Positions 17,426-26,768 are shown, counted from the stretch's first letter. The stretch is DNA of 64,000 bases from Photobacterium angustum (GCF_003026365.1 NZ_PYOM01000018.1:44685-108684), one strand, 5' to 3'. A program made the numbers and translations. Notes: generated by a model from the sequence alone, not told the origin.

Positions 17426-18709
17426 ATGTCAGTATATGACACTATATGTATTATGGCGGCAATTGCGGTCTTTATTTCAATTTTTAACCATAAATTCGGA
17501 CGTTTTCAAACGACGATAGCAATTACAGGCTGGTCTATTGCGATCTCACTTATTTTATTAGCATTAACTCAATTTGGTTTCATTTCAATTGAAAAAGAAA
17601 ATGCCTTAATAGAGCTTATTCAACATATAAAGTTTGAAGACTTCTTATTAAAAGGCGTTCTTGGATTCTTATTATTCGCTGGCGCATTAAATATAGATTT
17701 AGAACATTTAAAAGATCAAAAATTTGAAATTACCTTTCTTGCTCTTGCCGGCACCCTATTTTCTACTTTTTTCATCGGTATAGTATTATGGTTAATCTTT
17801 AGTCTTATCGGTATTGAGCTCAACTTTATTTATTGCTGTTTATTTGGTGCACTTATCTCTCCAACCGATCCAATTGCTGTATTAGCAATTGTAAAAAAAT
17901 TGAAAGCGCCACAACGTATTTCTACTCAAATTGAAGGTGAATCGTTATTTAATGATGGAATCGGTTTGGTTATTTTCGTCACTATTTTTGAAGTTGCTTT
18001 CGGAAAAACAGCGCCAACGGTATCCGGTACTGCACTCCTTTTCATTCGAGAAGCCTTTGGTGGTATCGCTTTTGGTGCAGTGCTAGGTGGTATCTTCCAT
18101 TACCTAATTAAAGGTTCAAGCGATAATATGATGCGCTTAATCTTAACCATGCTTGTTCCTACATTTGGATATGTCTTAGGTGAACATTTAGAGGTTTCAG
18201 CCCCTCTTGCAATGGTCGTTTCAGGGATCTTAATTGGTAATATCACGCGTAAATACATTTCAGAACAATCGGCAGACCAAATGGCACACTTATGGGAGTT
18301 AGTTGATGAAATCCTCAATGCCGTATTATTCCTTCTTATCGGTTTTGTTATGATAACCTTTAGCTTCCACAGTATTGATATCATCGCAGTAATTATTGCG
18401 GTTCCACTTGTATTATTAAGTCGTTACCTAAGTATTCGTTTATCTTATGTTGGCTTTAAACGCTACCGTCAGTACAACCCTGAATCTGTCAAAATTCTAA
18501 CTTGGGGTGGCTTACGCGGTGGTTTGGCGCTTGCTATGGCTATGGCTATTCCAACACATGTTTACTTACCATCACATCCTGATGTAAGTATAAAAGAAAT
18601 CATAGTCTTAATGACTTACGCCATTGTGATATTCTCAATATTAATCCAAGGTTCAACGATTACCTCAATGATTATGAAAGCAAAAGCGGTTGATAATAAA
18701 CCATTGTAA
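17426..18709 (+). CDS. Na+/H+ antiporter of the CPA1 (NhaP) family
   Basis: 427 residues with about 12 membrane segments and no long cytoplasmic tail. Diagnostic CPA1 motifs are SPTDPIAVLAIVKKL (the ion-binding Asp) and EGESLFNDGIGLVIF (ND motif), with WGGLRGGLALAMAMAIP later. It exchanges cytoplasmic Na+ (or K+/Li+) for protons across the inner membrane, for salt and pH homeostasis. A 31-residue membrane protein starts 9 bp after its stop codon, with the ribosome-binding site overlapping the stop. The pair ends at a terminator, so they are likely co-transcribed and perhaps translationally coupled. Confidence 0.9.
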   Translation: MSVYDTICIMAAIAVFISIFNHKFGRFQTTIAITGWSIAISLILLALTQFGFISIEKENALIELIQHIKFEDFLLKGVLGFLLFAGALNIDLEHLKDQKFEITFLALAGTLFSTFFIGIVLWLIFSLIGIELNFIYCCLFGALISPTDPIAVLAIVKKLKAPQRISTQIEGESLFNDGIGLVIFVTIFEVAFGKTAPTVSGTALLFIREAFGGIAFGAVLGGIFHYLIKGSSDNMMRLILTMLVPTFGYVLGEHLEVSAPLAMVVSGILIGNITRKYISEQSADQMAHLWELVDEILNAVLFLLIGFVMITFSFHSIDIIAVIIAVPLVLLSRYLSIRLSYVGFKRYRQYNPESVKILTWGGLRGGLALAMAMAIPTHVYLPSHPDVSIKEIIVLMTYAIVIFSILIQGSTITSMIMKAKAVDNKPL

Positions 18710-18718
18710 GGAGAGAAC

Positions 18719-18814
18719 ATGTACTGGATCCATCACCATCACCTTATTATTGCATTTGTTGGTTTAATTGCAGCTTTCTGTGCTGGTCTTATTGGGCTTT
18801 ATAAGCAGAAATAA
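18719..18814 (+). CDS. 31-residue single-span membrane protein with His4 cluster, behind the antiporter
   Basis: The ATG at 18719 is preceded by AAGGAG (5 nt spacing), which overlaps the antiporter stop codon region. The peptide begins MYWIHHHHL, has one hydrophobic span (about residues 9-27, with small residues and one Cys), and ends GLYKQK. Four consecutive His at the membrane face and a positive C terminus make it a believable small membrane subunit or regulator. Its place between the antiporter and the terminator suggests it acts with the antiporter, for example in assembly or pH response; that is inference. I do not recognise a described family. Confidence 0.7.
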   Translation: MYWIHHHHLIIAFVGLIAAFCAGLIGLYKQK

Positions 18815-18838
18815 GAACAGCAAACAGAGAAAAACCAT

Positions 18839-18881
18839 AAAAAGAGATTAAAAATCATTGTGTTTTTTATCTCTTTTTTTT
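18839..18881 (+). terminator. Terminator of the antiporter transcription unit
   Basis: Arms AAAAAGAGAT and ATCTCTTTTT with a 20-nt A/T-rich loop, followed by further T residues. Confidence 0.75.
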
Positions 18882-19020
18882 ATGAGCAACGTTTAATTCG
18901 AGCAAGTATTGCATATGTTGTTATCTATGAATAATTAACTAAATATTTACCGTCAACTATTGTTAATACAACCGCTTCCTTTATGATATTTTTTAATCAC
19001 CTTAAAAAAGACATACATCA

Positions 19021-19926
19021 ATGACCACCAGCAATGAGAGTTTAATTCCATTAGGCGCACGTTTTATGCTCCTTTCTGCCCTAGGTTTTGCCCTAATGTC
19101 TTCTACCGTTAAATACGTTAGTCAAGTCGGCATTCCAGTCTTTGAAATCGTTGCTGCGCGTGCCGCCGTCTCGCTGATTATTAGTTATTTAGATATTAAA
19201 CGAAAAGGCATACCTGTATGGGGTAATAACAAACCTTTATTGGTTGTTCGTGGGATTATGGGCACAATCGGACTTTCCTGTGTTTACTATGCCGTCACGA
19301 CTTTACCACTCGCTGAGGCCACTATTTTACAATATACCAACCCTGTATTTACGGCCGTACTCGCTGTAATGTTCTTAAAAGAGCGTGTTCAGCTTTCAAC
19401 CATGGTGTGTATTGTGTTAAGTATCATGGGGTTATTTTTCATTGTAAACCCAACAACACTAACAACAGGCGCTTCTCATCTACCGTTATACAGTGTCATG
19501 ATCGCGTTAATCGGTGCTTTTGTTAGTGCTATTTCATATATTATTGTAAAAAAGCTTAGTAATACTGAAGACAGTTCAGTCATCATTTTTTATTTTCCAC
19601 TTATTACTTTACCGTTATCTCTTATAATAATTGCTGATAACTTTGTTGTACCAGACTTACCCACAACAATTTGCTTAGTTTTTGTGGGTATATTTACCCA
19701 AGTAGGTCAAGTGGGATTAACTAAGGCAATGCAAACTCAAGCTGCAGGTAAAGCAACGGCTTACTCTTATGTTCAAATTGTCTTATCAATCATCCTTGGG
19801 TTTATCATCTTCAAAGAAGTCCCTTCTATTTGGACCTACATCGGTGGCGTGCTGATTATTTCTGGTGCTGTTGTGAACCTATTTGGCAGTAATATTTTAA
19901 AAAAAATCAAACGAACAACGATCTAA
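19021..19926 (+). CDS. DMT family (EamA) transporter
   Basis: 301 residues with ten predicted membrane spans in two EamA repeats. Each repeat ends in the usual pattern (EATILQYTNPVFTAVLAV and the corresponding KATAYSYVQIVLSIILGF). It is an inner-membrane drug/metabolite transporter; members export or import amino acids, nucleosides or S-adenosylmethionine. The substrate is not predictable here. It is a single gene with no signal of co-transcription. Confidence 0.85.
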   Translation: MTTSNESLIPLGARFMLLSALGFALMSSTVKYVSQVGIPVFEIVAARAAVSLIISYLDIKRKGIPVWGNNKPLLVVRGIMGTIGLSCVYYAVTTLPLAEATILQYTNPVFTAVLAVMFLKERVQLSTMVCIVLSIMGLFFIVNPTTLTTGASHLPLYSVMIALIGAFVSAISYIIVKKLSNTEDSSVIIFYFPLITLPLSLIIIADNFVVPDLPTTICLVFVGIFTQVGQVGLTKAMQTQAAGKATAYSYVQIVLSIILGFIIFKEVPSIWTYIGGVLIISGAVVNLFGSNILKKIKRTTI

Positions 19927-20058
19927 ATCAAAATTGGGAAGTAAACATTAATAGATTTTAACGATCCCATAAGCTAATCTGTTTAATGATTTCAGTATTT
20001 ACGGTCAAGGAATGACTATTTGCAACATAATCTATCAATGTAGTACGCAGGAAGCGGT

Positions 20059-20742
20059 ATGATTGAATCTTATAAAAATAGACTTTGGTATCAAGATTTT
20101 GCCATGAAAACCAACGGTATTGCGGTTGGTTGTAAAATGACGGTGATAAAATTAGACGATGATCGTTTGTTTATTCACTCCCCTATTGAACTCGACAATG
20201 CATTGAAATCAACCATAGAGCAACTTGGCAAAATAGTCGCCGTTGTCACTCCCAATAAAAGCTACCATCACTATTTATCAGAGTGGTGGCTTGCATATCC
20301 AGACGCCTATTTCTTTGCCGCTCCAGGGTTACAGCAAAAACGCGGAGATCTAACGTTTGACGACGTATTACGTCAGTACACCCCAGCTTTATGGCAAGGA
20401 CAACTATTACAAACCTTAATTAAAGGTAGTGACAACTTTGAAGAAATTGCCTTTTGTGATCCTTTATCAAAAACATTAATTTTGGGTGATTTACTTGCAT
20501 GGATGATTGATAAGAAACACCCACTAAGTATTGGTTATGGGCTTCTAAACGGTTGTTATATTCATCCAGCCATGCCTTTCTATTTACGACTCAGTTTTAC
20601 CGACCGCGTAAGGTTACGCCAATCAATTCAAGAAATCTTAACATGGCCTTTTGACCGTATCATTTTTGCAAAAGGCAAAGTGATTGAAACAAACGGCAAA
20701 CAATTATTCTCAACCGCTTTCCACTGGTTATTTCACGCTTAG
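20059..20742 (+). CDS. DUF4336 family protein, metallo-beta-lactamase-like fold
   Basis: 227 residues. The sequence follows the DUF4336 pattern: MTVIKLDDDRLFIHSPIELD near the N terminus, then VVTPNKSYHHYLSEWWLAYP, where a HH-W segment replaces the typical zinc-binding HxHxDH of metallo-beta-lactamases, then TLILGDLLAWM. It is probably an inactive or unusual derivative of that fold. Biochemical role unknown. It is cytoplasmic and followed by a short membrane protein gene. Confidence 0.7.
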   Translation: MIESYKNRLWYQDFAMKTNGIAVGCKMTVIKLDDDRLFIHSPIELDNALKSTIEQLGKIVAVVTPNKSYHHYLSEWWLAYPDAYFFAAPGLQQKRGDLTFDDVLRQYTPALWQGQLLQTLIKGSDNFEEIAFCDPLSKTLILGDLLAWMIDKKHPLSIGYGLLNGCYIHPAMPFYLRLSFTDRVRLRQSIQEILTWPFDRIIFAKGKVIETNGKQLFSTAFHWLFHA

Positions 20743-20884
20743 CAAAATAATGCTTATTTATTCATCTGTCTCACGGTGATTGTGAGCAAGATCAATAAAT
20801 ATATTCAACCTAAAGCGCATAGTATTCTGATTATTATCGCCATGCTTATCACTTTTTCAGATAAGTTTGATTCGGAACCATACT

Positions 20885-21160
20885 ATGAATCCAATAAGAA
20901 TTTATATTCGCGACATTTTAGGCCTTGGTGTTGTCGGTATGTTTATCTTAGCAATGCTTGGGATTATTTTTGCGGCTGTAGGAGTCATTCACTACATGAC
21001 AGGGGCAACAGATTTAGTTGCTAAAGATCTTCATCTTGCTATGACCCATATTGTCTTTTTCGTTCCAGCATTATTACTCGGCTATGCTATCAACCGACCA
21101 AAATGGATAGTGGAAACAACGCAGTTTCGCTTAGAAAAAGCCAAGAAAGAGTCTGTATAA
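20885..21160 (+). CDS. Small two-span membrane protein
   Basis: 91 residues from the ATG at 20885 (an upstream TTG at 20867 would add six). There are two hydrophobic segments, about residues 14-37 (LGVVGMFILAMLGIIFAAVG) and 54-67 (THIVFFVPALLLGYAI), and a charged C-terminal tail (RLEKAKKESV). It is probably an inner-membrane protein with both ends cytoplasmic. Family not recognised. Confidence 0.6.
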   Translation: MNPIRIYIRDILGLGVVGMFILAMLGIIFAAVGVIHYMTGATDLVAKDLHLAMTHIVFFVPALLLGYAINRPKWIVETTQFRLEKAKKESV

Positions 21161-21171
21161 ATATTTAACAA

Positions 21172-21244
21172 AAAAGAGCCTGACATCTAATTGTCAACAT
21201 ACATTGATATTGTTCCTTTTTATCTTTGTTTGTGAGGCTCTTTT
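21172..21244 (+). promoter_or_regulatory. Long-range hairpin overlapping the start of the M14-like gene
   Basis: Arms AAAAGAGCCT (21172-21181) and AGGCTCTTTT (21235-21244) are perfectly complementary. The right arm covers the likely ribosome-binding site GAGG and the first bases of the TTG start at 21243. A small inner hairpin TGACA/TGTCA lies at 21181-21196. It could end the upstream transcript or mask the start; the T-rich right end allows either. Confidence 0.45.
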
Positions 21245-22319
21245 GCTAAACGCTAAATCTCCCTCTATTTCAACGTTATTACCAGAACTAATACAACTTG
21301 AAACGTTAATTGAAAGGTTAAGCCAACACAAACCCCCTGTTCCATTTCAATGTGACATATTAGCTCATATACCTTGTAATGATCATTTACCCCAGCACCA
21401 TCAAAATAGCTTACCACTCTATGCAATTCATCTTGGTACGCCTGATCCAAAAGCACCATTAATGTTATTTGTAGGCGGTGTTCATGGTTTGGAACGAATT
21501 GGTACCCAAGTACTGCTGTCATATCTGCATACAATTATCGAACGCATGACATGGGATACCTCGCTCCATCATCTTTTACAGCGGATTCAAATCGTTTTTA
21601 TTCCTTTAGTAAACCCTGTAGGGATGGCGAAAAATTACCGCTCAAATGGTAACCATATTGATTTAATGCGAAATGCACCTCTAAACAGTGAAGAAAAAAC
21701 AGCTTTTTTGATTGGTGGGCATCGCTTAACTCCTCGCATTCCTTGGTTTAGAGGACACAACAGTCAACAAATGGAATTAGAAGCAGACGCATTAACCCGT
21801 TACGTTACTGACTTAACAACATCTCGACCTGTAACACTGTCATTAGATTGCCACTCCGGCTTTGGTTTAAAAGATAGAATTTGGTTTCCTTATGCGCATA
21901 GTGCAAAACAAGCCTTTCCTTATATTGGTGATGTTTTTCACCTTCGTCATACATTTATGAGAACTTACCCTAATCAAAATTATATTTTTGAACCTCAAGC
22001 TTTGCACTATCTCTGTCATGGGGATTTATGGGATCACATCACCCTACAATGTTTAAGACAACAACAGGCTATACTGCCGCTAACATTAGAAATGGGATCT
22101 TGGCGTTGGATAAAGAAGAATCCACTTCAAATTAGGCAAGCATTGGGGATTTTCAACCCAATAAAACCTCAACGCATACAACGCGTATTACAAAAACACA
22201 TTGTGCTAATGGATTTCATGATCAATGCGACTGCAAACTACCCATCATGGTTCAATCACGCTGATAACCCTTATTACAAACAACAAGCATTATCTCGCTG
22301 GTATAAAAAACAACAATAA
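21243..22319 (+). CDS. M14-family zinc carboxypeptidase-like protein
   Basis: About 358 residues from a TTG at 21243 that has GAGG 5 nt upstream. An earlier TTG at 21204 would add a hydrophobic N terminus. The M14 metal-binding pattern is present: HGLE in LFVGGVHGLERIGTQ (His and Glu), a later His in LDCHSGFGLKD, the substrate-binding Arg in GNHIDLMRN, and the catalytic Glu candidate in LTLEMGSW. The subgroup resembles succinylglutamate desuccinylase/M14 proteins rather than digestive carboxypeptidases, so the substrate may be a small amide. It is followed 19 bp later by an alpha/beta hydrolase gene. Confidence 0.75.
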   Translation: MLNAKSPSISTLLPELIQLETLIERLSQHKPPVPFQCDILAHIPCNDHLPQHHQNSLPLYAIHLGTPDPKAPLMLFVGGVHGLERIGTQVLLSYLHTIIERMTWDTSLHHLLQRIQIVFIPLVNPVGMAKNYRSNGNHIDLMRNAPLNSEEKTAFLIGGHRLTPRIPWFRGHNSQQMELEADALTRYVTDLTTSRPVTLSLDCHSGFGLKDRIWFPYAHSAKQAFPYIGDVFHLRHTFMRTYPNQNYIFEPQALHYLCHGDLWDHITLQCLRQQQAILPLTLEMGSWRWIKKNPLQIRQALGIFNPIKPQRIQRVLQKHIVLMDFMINATANYPSWFNHADNPYYKQQALSRWYKKQQ

Positions 22320-22338
22320 ACCACTTGTGGCTTTAAAT

Positions 22339-23091
22339 ATGACAAAAAAACACACTATTATATTATTGCGAGGATTATTCCGAGACCAATTTCATTGGGG
22401 AGACTTCCGGCAAACTCTGAAATCGAACTTTCCTTACTCAAATATTGTTTGTCTTGATATTGCGGGAAATGGCACTCGTAATAACGAAAAAACACCATCG
22501 AACCTTGAAGGCATTGCTCAAGATCTCCACCAACATTTCCATGCTTTACAGCCAGATCATCAAGCCGATATTATTGCAATATCTATGGGAGGAATGATTG
22601 CTTTAAAATGGATGACATTATTTCCAAATGATATTCGTAAAGCGATATTAATTAATACCAGTACTCAAAGTCTTTCTCCTTTTCATCAACGTCTGCGTTG
22701 GCAGCGCTATATCGATATTTTCCAAATATTATGCTTACCAAACTTAAAACAAGAAGAAAAAATCATTCATTTAACATCAAATAAGCAAAGGGATAGCGTT
22801 GAACTCATCGCTTTATCGCACCAATGGGCACACTGGAAAGAAAAACATCCCATTTCATGCTCCAACATGTTTAACCAACTCAATGCTAGTCGTGAGTTTA
22901 TATTACCGAAAAAGCTATCTCAGCCAATTTGCTTACTTGCAAGCGAGCAAGATAAGCTCGTAAATTATCAATGCAGTATCGCTTTAGCTCAATATTGGGA
23001 TTTACCTATTAATATTCATCCCACGGCAGGTCATGATATACCGCTTGATGACCCACGGTGGGTTTGTGAGCACGCTAAACGTTTCTTATAA
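22339..23091 (+). CDS. Alpha/beta-fold hydrolase
   Basis: 250 residues from the ATG at 22339. The open frame extends further upstream, but that part overlaps the preceding gene and is not protein-like. The nucleophile elbow is AISMGGMIAL. The usual HG oxyanion motif is replaced by RG in LLRGLFRDQFHWGDF. The acid lies in LASEQDKLV and the catalytic His in PTAGHDIPLDDP. Substrate unknown. Only 19 bp separate it from the M14-like gene, so the two are probably one transcription unit. Confidence 0.75.
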   Translation: MTKKHTIILLRGLFRDQFHWGDFRQTLKSNFPYSNIVCLDIAGNGTRNNEKTPSNLEGIAQDLHQHFHALQPDHQADIIAISMGGMIALKWMTLFPNDIRKAILINTSTQSLSPFHQRLRWQRYIDIFQILCLPNLKQEEKIIHLTSNKQRDSVELIALSHQWAHWKEKHPISCSNMFNQLNASREFILPKKLSQPICLLASEQDKLVNYQCSIALAQYWDLPINIHPTAGHDIPLDDPRWVCEHAKRFL

Positions 23092-23120
23092 CCTCACGTA
23101 TTCTTTCATTATCAGCTTAA

Positions 23121-23984
23121 TTACTTTGAAAATTGCTCACGTAGTAATTCAATCATTGCTCGTGTTTTTACCGGAATAAAACGTCGGGATGGATACACTA
23201 ACGTCATAACAATATCTATTTCAAAGGTTTCTGGAAGTACTGGGATTAAATCGCCACTGGCAACTTTATCTTCAAATAAGACGACTGGCAGTATAGCGAT
23301 TCCTCTACCTGATTCAGTTAAGCGATTAATTAAACCAAAATCTTCTGAAACTAAACGAACATTCATTCTTTCTGGTAATAACGTTGAGTTATATCGGCTC
23401 GTTAAAATCGGGTGTTGATAAAGCGTTTCCATCGTCGTTGGTAAACTGTATGACTCAAGATATTTAGGAGAACAATACAAACGGTTCGCTGAACTTAGTA
23501 ACGTTTGTTGAACATAGTTTTCGTTAATCACATCAACAATGTTTGGCAACAGCTGTAAATCGATATTCTCTCTTTTTAAATCGATGCTTTCATACCGATG
23601 AATAATATCTAATGTTACATCTGGAAATTGTTCTGTATATCGATCCAATATTTCAAGAAAAACAGAGGATGAAATAAAGGCTGCAGGAATCGCCATTTTA
23701 AGCACACCACTGAATGCTTGTTGCTGGCTTTTCACTAAATTCACCGCTTGGTCAACTTCACTTAATGGCTGGTTGATATATTGATAAAACAATCGTCCAT
23801 TTTCAGTTAATTCAATTTGTCGTGTTGTTCTTATCAATAACTGACAACCAAGATCTTTTTCAAGTTGTTGTATTCTTCTGCTAATTTTAGAACGTTGTAA
23901 TGAATGTGCTTTTGCAGCAACACTGATCCCACCATGTCTGACCGTTAACATAAATAAATAAATATCATCTAACGATGCTTTCAT
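23121..23984 (-). CDS. LysR family transcriptional regulator
   Basis: About 287 residues from the ATG at 23984 (the family-typical start MKASLDDIYLFMLTVRHGGI). Upstream ATGs at 23999 and 24020 are possible. The N-terminal winged helix-turn-helix contains VAAKAHSLQRSKISRRIQQL, and the C-terminal effector domain follows. It is transcribed away from the HlyD/DUF2955 pair, with starts about 120 bp apart, the usual arrangement for a LysR protein that controls its divergent neighbour. The inducer is probably a substrate of the efflux pair, such as an aromatic acid; that is inference. Confidence 0.85.
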   Translation of the reverse strand: MKASLDDIYLFMLTVRHGGISVAAKAHSLQRSKISRRIQQLEKDLGCQLLIRTTRQIELTENGRLFYQYINQPLSEVDQAVNLVKSQQQAFSGVLKMAIPAAFISSSVFLEILDRYTEQFPDVTLDIIHRYESIDLKRENIDLQLLPNIVDVINENYVQQTLLSSANRLYCSPKYLESYSLPTTMETLYQHPILTSRYNSTLLPERMNVRLVSEDFGLINRLTESGRGIAILPVVLFEDKVASGDLIPVLPETFEIDIVMTLVYPSRRFIPVKTRAMIELLREQFSK

Positions 23985-24101
23985 AACACATACAACCATT
24001 GTCCTAAAAATAGAACGCAAGTGTAATACTTATTAGTCTATTTAATCAAATACACACTCTTTATAATAATGTGATAAAGATCACTATAAAAAGAGACACT
24101 C

Positions 24102-25169
24102 ATGGCAAATGCTGACACAACATTCCGTCGCTGGATGAAAGGATTAATCATCCTATTTTTACTCTTCATGGGGTATATCATTGTTGCAGATAGACATATT
24201 CCACTTACAACAGAAAGCCGTGTTCGTGGTTATGTCGTTCAAATTGCTCCAGAAGTCTCTGGCAATATCACCTCAGTTTCGATCACTAACAATCAGAAAC
24301 TAAAAAAAGGTGAGGTGTTATTAACTATAGATCCATCTAAGTATGAGCTTGCCGTTGATCGCGCAAAATTGGTATTACAACAATCTTATGAGCAAGAAAA
24401 ATCTTTGTTAGCACAAGTTGAGGCAGCAAAAGCGAATGTAGCCACCAGCCAAGCCAATTATGACAACGTAAGAAATGAATATGGTCGTATAAATAAACTG
24501 GCGCAGAAGAAATTAGTCTCTGCATCTATGCGTGATTCAGCATTCGCGAAAGATCGTAGTGCATTATCGACATTACATTCAGCACAACAGCAGCTGTTAG
24601 CCGTTGAAGCTAAATTAGGAAATACAGTCGGTGAAACGACACCAGTCATGTCCGCAAAAAATGCATTAAAACAAGCCGAACTTGATTTAGCACATACTAA
24701 AATTATTGCACCTAGTAACGGCGTCATTACTAATCTACAAGTTGATGTAGGTACAATGGCTACAGCAAACAAACCTATGCTTACATTTATTCCAACAAGT
24801 TCTATGTGGGTTTCAGCTGATTATCGTGAAAAGTCTACAGCATTAATTAATAAAGACTCTGTTGCCTATGTCACCTACGATGCATTACCCGGTCAAGTTT
24901 TCAATTTCCATATCGCTAATCGAGACTTTGGTGTCGCCGCAGCGCAAGAAACACCAAACGGTCAATTAAGTGCCGTTGAGGTTAATAACCGCTGGGTACG
25001 TGACGCACAGCGTGTGCGGGTTAATTTAACTAGTGACACACCTTTACCACATCAATTGTTTATTGGCTCACGTGCTACTGTTGTTATTTATTCAGATAAC
25101 AGCTTGTTATGGCAAATCTTAGCTAGCATTCAAATTCGTCTCGCTAGTTGGTTACACTACATCTACTAA
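24102..25169 (+). CDS. HlyD/EmrA family periplasmic adaptor of an efflux system
   Basis: 355 residues. One N-terminal membrane anchor (LIILFLLFMGYIIVA), then the biotinyl-lipoyl-like half (APEVSGNITSVSITNNQKLK), a long coiled coil rich in Ala, Gln and Lys, and the second lipoyl half (LDLAHTKIIAPSNGVITNLQ) with beta barrel. This is the AaeA/EmrA type membrane fusion protein that links an inner-membrane pump to the outer membrane. Its partner is the DUF2955 protein encoded 62 bp downstream, comparable with the aaeA-aaeB arrangement. Confidence 0.88.
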   Translation: MANADTTFRRWMKGLIILFLLFMGYIIVADRHIPLTTESRVRGYVVQIAPEVSGNITSVSITNNQKLKKGEVLLTIDPSKYELAVDRAKLVLQQSYEQEKSLLAQVEAAKANVATSQANYDNVRNEYGRINKLAQKKLVSASMRDSAFAKDRSALSTLHSAQQQLLAVEAKLGNTVGETTPVMSAKNALKQAELDLAHTKIIAPSNGVITNLQVDVGTMATANKPMLTFIPTSSMWVSADYREKSTALINKDSVAYVTYDALPGQVFNFHIANRDFGVAAAQETPNGQLSAVEVNNRWVRDAQRVRVNLTSDTPLPHQLFIGSRATVVIYSDNSLLWQILASIQIRLASWLHYIY

Positions 25170-25231
25170 CCGCTGAGCGATCAATATTATGATTGATCGC
25201 CCTTTCTTATCGCTTAAAAAAGGAGCTAATA

Positions 25232-26242
25232 ATGAAAACAATGCGGATCTGGTTTGGATGTGTTTTAGGGCTCGCTATTAGTATGATTTTTGGTTGGTCT
25301 TATGGCTTTTTCGCTGCTTTACTGCCAATAATGGTATTAATGAAGGCAGAACGCTGGAATTTATCATTGCTTGTGCAACTGATTTTAGGAATTATCTGGG
25401 TTACAGTACAAGTGACTTTTATTTCAGGTTTCTTGCAACCCTACCCTGTTTTAATGACTATCGCTGTTGGTATTATGCTACTGGCAAAATGCAAAGCGAT
25501 GATAAACCCTAAAACCTATTTATTTGGGTTCTCTGGTTTGTTAGTTGGTTCAATCGCGCTTAACTTTGCTAGTTATACCGGATTTGATCTTGAAGAATTC
25601 AATATCACCTTGTGGATGAGTGGATTAATAACTGCACCTATTTGCGCCCTTGCGTATTTTCTTTTCCCTGAACCTGAAACAGAACAAACAGCACCTAGTA
25701 TAAATAATGACACACAGCGTGTTGATCATATCGGGATGCTCCGCCAAACCGCACTGGGCTGGTTAGTGGCAATGGTTGCTTTTCTTTTGTTCCAATTCGG
25801 TGATTTAAATGATTCATTATCAGCACAAGCATCTATTTTCATTGTGCTCGCACCAATGACATTAATTGGTTCAATGGCTGTCGCTAAAATACGTATTACA
25901 GGGACATTTTTGGGATGTTTAGCGGGTATGATTATCCAGTTAGGGCTTTATTCATGGGTTAATAACGGCATATTATTTCTGATGGCTTATGCGATAGCTG
26001 CAGGCTTTTTCTGTCACTGGATTGCACAAGGTACTATAAAATCAAGTATTGCTTTTTCTGCTATGTCGGCGTTAACCGTACCGCTTACAACATCATTAAT
26101 ACCAGAACAAAAAGATGCCTTTTTTTCTATTTTATATCGCTTCAGCTCAATTTTCGTCGCGGTGGTTGCGACTTCAATCGTAATTTGGATCACTCACCAT
26201 TTTTTAATTAGGGTCATCAAAGCCCCTAATGAACAATTTTAA
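25232..26242 (+). CDS. DUF2955 (FUSC-like) inner-membrane protein
   Basis: 336 residues from the ATG at 25232, which has AGGAG 6 nt upstream. The hydrophobic segments are arranged in two halves of about five spans, each starting with a WFGCVLGLAISMIFGWSY-like stretch, as in fusaric acid resistance/AaeB-type pumps. It is likely the inner-membrane pump that works with the HlyD-type adaptor upstream. Substrate unknown; aromatic carboxylic acids are plausible by analogy to AaeAB. It is followed by a hairpin. Confidence 0.8.
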   Translation: MKTMRIWFGCVLGLAISMIFGWSYGFFAALLPIMVLMKAERWNLSLLVQLILGIIWVTVQVTFISGFLQPYPVLMTIAVGIMLLAKCKAMINPKTYLFGFSGLLVGSIALNFASYTGFDLEEFNITLWMSGLITAPICALAYFLFPEPETEQTAPSINNDTQRVDHIGMLRQTALGWLVAMVAFLLFQFGDLNDSLSAQASIFIVLAPMTLIGSMAVAKIRITGTFLGCLAGMIIQLGLYSWVNNGILFLMAYAIAAGFFCHWIAQGTIKSSIAFSAMSALTVPLTTSLIPEQKDAFFSILYRFSSIFVAVVATSIVIWITHHFLIRVIKAPNEQF

Positions 26243-26258
26243 GCTATTTTACATATAA

Positions 26259-26283
26259 TAAAGGCTAAATTAATTAGCCTTTA
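26259..26283. terminator. Bidirectional terminator
   Basis: Perfect 10-bp arms TAAAGGCTAA/TTAGCCTTTA with a 5-nt loop between the convergent DUF2955 and Bor-like genes. Confidence 0.7.
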
Positions 26284-26321
26284 TTTAATCACTATAATAT
26301 TAATAAATATAAATTATTATA

Positions 26322-26615
26322 TTATTTACAGTAAACACGAGCTTCGCGAGGAGTGTAAATACCAAAAGTAATCGTACTTAAAAAGCCGTTAAAAAATGTT
26401 TGTTGTACTTCTACTTTTTCAATATTTTCCGCGCCACCACATATTTTGGCCGCATCGATTGTTTTCTTTTGACCAATACCTGAAACAAAAAACGGTTGTG
26501 ATTTTTCGATTGTAGGTTGATTTAAAGTAGGTTGTTCACCCATTGTAAATGTTTGTTTTGCACAGCCCGTTACCATTACTGCAGAAAAGATAACCGCTAA
26601 AGTTATTTTTTTCAT
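26322..26615 (-). CDS. Bor-like lipoprotein
   Basis: 97 residues from the ATG at 26615 with AAGGAG upstream; the frame is open further but without start signals. The lipoprotein signal has lipobox VTGC (acylated Cys18). The mature part has DAAKICGGAENIEKVEVQQT and ends with FGIYTPREARVYCK. Both are hallmarks of the Bor family (lambda Bor lipoprotein), which also occurs as chromosomal genes in Vibrionaceae. Lambda Bor is an outer-membrane protein linked to serum resistance; the role of chromosomal relatives is unclear. No prophage genes adjoin it. Confidence 0.8.
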   Translation of the reverse strand: MKKITLAVIFSAVMVTGCAKQTFTMGEQPTLNQPTIEKSQPFFVSGIGQKKTIDAAKICGGAENIEKVEVQQTFFNGFLSTITFGIYTPREARVYCK

Positions 26616-26768
26616 TACTATTTGCACTCCTTTATATAAACGAAGTGAATATAATTGTAAAACAACATACTGTAAACGAATATTAAATAAACGCAGTGTG
26701 AATGAGCAATTATCAAACAACGTTCAATTATTTCAAGTAGAATTATAAATAATACAAAATCAATATCA

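Noticed and set aside
20776..21024. Plus-strand frame of 82 codons before the two-span membrane protein
   Set aside because: Overlaps the membrane protein gene in another frame; unstructured Cys/Arg-rich translation.
26322..26615. Prophage remnant suggested by the Bor-like lipoprotein
   Set aside because: No phage structural, integrase or attachment sequences nearby; Bor-like genes also occur as ordinary chromosomal genes.
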